From Odoribacteraceae bacterium (GTDB lineage: Bacteria; Bacteroidota; Bacteroidia; Bacteroidales; Marinifilaceae), in contig JAIRXZ010000181.1 of the NCBI GenBank assembly GCA_031267995.1, forward strand, positions 1 to 6,285: a stretch of DNA of 6,285 nucleotides, given 5' to 3'. Of the stretch, positions 4,652-6,285 are shown in pieces. A program made the translations under genes and the position numbers. The notes beneath the pieces were generated by a model. That model made no database searches. It was not told the origin of the DNA and was given only the letters and a program-made list of their open reading frames with translations. The stretch's first letter is position 1; every line of letters starts with the position of its first letter.

Positions 4652-6244
4652 ATGAAAGCTAAAAAATACTGCCTCATCGCCGCCGTCCTCCTCGTCGCCG
4701 CCGCCTGCGACATGAAAATCAACCCCGAAGGAGGCACCATCACCGGCGAACAAAAAGACCAGCTCGCCGCCGCCGAACCCGGGAAAATGCAATCGGAAAT
4801 CAACGGGCTATACGCCAAACTCATCCAGGTAGGATCCATATCCGCGTGGGCAGGCAGCGATCGCCACTACGACTTCGGATACCCCGCGGCGTGCATGATG
4901 TTCGACGCCTCCGGCATGGACGCGCCCTCCGAAAACAGCGGCTACAACTGGTTCCTCCCCCAGCAACAGTACACCGACCGCGCCGCCAATTCTGCCAACT
5001 CCTACTTCCTCTGGAACCTGTTCTACTCCCACGCCAAGGGCGCCAACGACATCATTCGCGTCATCGACCCCGACACCGACGACCCCACGCTCCGCGCTTA
5101 CCTCGGCCAGGCGCTCGCCGCCCGCGCCTTCGACTACGAGCACCTCGTCCAAATCTACCAATTCACCGGCAAGGGGCGCGAAAACGACCTCGCCATCCCC
5201 ATCGTCACCGAGCGCACCCCCGCCGATTCCATCAACAACAACCCCCGCGCCACCGTCGCCAGCGTCCACCAGTTCATCATCGACGACCTCACCCGCGCCA
5301 TCTCCTTATTAACTGACTTCGACCGCCGCGGGCGCAAAGAGTGCATCAACCGGCAAGTCGCCTACGGCCTCCGCGCCCGCGCCAACCTCCTCGCCGAGCG
5401 CTGGGACTCCGCCGCCGCCGACGCCCGTCGCGCCATCGCCGGCAACACCCCCTACACCATCGCCGAGGTCTCAAAACCAGCCTTCAACAACATCGCCGCC
5501 GACGCCTGGATATGGGGATGCGCCATCACCGAAAACAACGACGCCGTCCTCACCGGCATCATCAACTTCCCCGCGCACATGTGCAGCCTCACCGGAAACG
5601 GATACTCGCCAGGCTTCGCCGGACGCTACATCAACAAAAACCTCTGGGAGCAAATCCCCGACGACGACGTCCGCAAAGGATGGTGGACGGACACCACCCT
5701 CCTCTCGCCCCACCTCGACGCCACGTGGACAATCACTTACAACGGCGAAAAATACAACCTCGTCGACTGGTTCCAATTCCAGGCGCCCTACCTCAACGTC
5801 AAATTCGGCCCCTACCAGGACATCTACAACAACCCCACCAACGCCTGCGACTTCCCACTCATGCGCGTCGAAGAGATGATACTCCTCCGCGCCGAAGCCC
5901 TGGCAATGAGCGGCAATACCACCGAAGCAAGCCAAATCCTCACCGACTTCATCACCGCGTACCGACAACCTTCCTACACCACCGCCGCCACCACGCCGGA
6001 GGATCTCCGGGACGAAATCTGGTTCCAGCGACGCGTCGAACTCTGGGGCGAGGGTTTCTCGCTCTTCGACCTCAAGCGCCTCAAAAAACCACTCCTCCGC
6101 GCCAATGCCAACTACCCGGGCAACGTCAGCTTCGACCTCCCCGCCGAGGCGCCCATCCTCCTCTGGCTCATACCCGAAAGCGAAATCAACGCCAACCGGG
6201 GAATACAGGAAAACAACCCCGTCGTCCCCGTCCCGCACCCGTGA
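4652..6244 (+). CDS. SusD/RagB-family surface nutrient-binding lipoprotein
   Basis: This 530-residue lipoprotein is the ligand-capturing lid of the neighbouring SusC barrel. Residues 1-19 form a lipoprotein signal peptide (Lys-rich start, hydrophobic core, AAAC with lipidated Cys19). The N-terminal SusD-like region includes HYDFGYP near 72-78, SGYNWF at 96-101, the alpha-helical LWNLFYSHAKGANDIIRVI at 120-138, and LGQALAARAFDYEHLVQIYQ at 151-170. The conserved motif SINNNPRATVASVHQFI follows at 193-209, then TPR-like helices about 235-262. The C-terminal SusD/RagB domain carries FPLMRVEEMILLRAEALAMSG (401-421), FQRRVELWGEGFSLFDLKR (458-476) and LLWLIPESEINAN (503-515). Length is normal. It starts 18 bp after the SusC stop, always the expected gene order. 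Codons are strongly C-ending, with AAA/GAA/CAA preferred, matching the 3' end of the susC-like gene. No catalytic residues are expected. Ligand class (glycan or peptide) is unknown. Confidence 0.97.
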   Translation: MKAKKYCLIAAVLLVAAACDMKINPEGGTITGEQKDQLAAAEPGKMQSEINGLYAKLIQVGSISAWAGSDRHYDFGYPAACMMFDASGMDAPSENSGYNWFLPQQQYTDRAANSANSYFLWNLFYSHAKGANDIIRVIDPDTDDPTLRAYLGQALAARAFDYEHLVQIYQFTGKGRENDLAIPIVTERTPADSINNNPRATVASVHQFIIDDLTRAISLLTDFDRRGRKECINRQVAYGLRARANLLAERWDSAAADARRAIAGNTPYTIAEVSKPAFNNIAADAWIWGCAITENNDAVLTGIINFPAHMCSLTGNGYSPGFAGRYINKNLWEQIPDDDVRKGWWTDTTLLSPHLDATWTITYNGEKYNLVDWFQFQAPYLNVKFGPYQDIYNNPTNACDFPLMRVEEMILLRAEALAMSGNTTEASQILTDFITAYRQPSYTTAATTPEDLRDEIWFQRRVELWGEGFSLFDLKRLKKPLLRANANYPGNVSFDLPAEAPILLWLIPESEINANRGIQENNPVVPVPHP

Positions 6245-6285
6245 CGCGCTAACCGGCGAACGCAACCCTACCGCGCGCGGGTTCA
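6245..6285 (+). other. 3' flank of the operon with a possible incomplete terminator
   Basis: After the TGA at 6242-6244, AACCC at 6264-6268 can pair with GGGTT at 6279-6283, with the palindrome CCGCGCGCGG (6271-6280) between. No T-run is visible before the window ends at 6285, so it cannot be told whether this is the operon terminator. TACCGCGCG at 6269-6277 repeats the 9-mer found three times upstream of the operon. Confidence 0.3.

Noticed and set aside
5341..6252. 303-residue plus-strand open frame overlapping the susD-like gene in another frame
   Set aside because: Extremely Arg/Pro/His-rich, as expected from out-of-frame reading of C-ending codons. SusD family motifs occupy the correct frame to the stop.

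Overview
The window looks like chromosomal DNA of a GC-rich member of the Bacteroidota, most likely order Bacteroidales. The evidence is a tandem SusC/SusD gene pair, a C-terminal SusC motif set typical of gut and oral Bacteroidales, and start codons preceded by A/T-rich sequence with no Shine-Dalgarno. Genus and species cannot be assigned from the sequence alone.

Layout. Bases 1-84 are the last 27 codons of an unidentified plus-strand gene. Bases 85-1456 are an unusually long intergenic region of almost 1.4 kb. Its left half (about 197-850) is built from 21-bp tandem repeats with palindromic cores. Embedded in it are two copies of a large REP-like hairpin, carried on a roughly 147/168-bp segmental tandem duplication. 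Its right half (about 890-1456) holds a candidate promoter, two intrinsic-terminator-like hairpins, several short repeats, and a structured leader with a very short ORF just upstream of the main operon. Bases 1457-4633 encode a 1058-residue SusC/RagA-type TonB-dependent transporter. Bases 4652-6244 encode its 530-residue SusD/RagB-type surface lipoprotein. The last 41 bases are intergenic and end inside a possible hairpin.

How the genes work together. By family knowledge, the SusD lipoprotein caps the extracellular face of the SusC barrel and captures a glycan or peptide ligand. SusC then imports it using TonB/ExbBD energy. The two genes are 18 bp apart on the same strand and are surely one transcription unit. 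No glycoside hydrolase, peptidase, sigma/anti-sigma pair or sensor is visible here, so the substrate is unknown.

Most unusual features. (1) The phased 21-bp palindrome array (two B-DNA turns per unit) with hairpin insertions. (2) A possible free-standing short transcript at about 927-1038. (3) Mutually exclusive hairpins overlapping a short Arg-rich ORF in the susC leader. (4) A strong change in strand composition within the susC gene: its 5' part is G/T-rich with G-ending codons, while its 3' part and all of susD are C/A-rich. I found no CRISPR array, tRNA, rRNA, insertion sequence or recognisable defence system.
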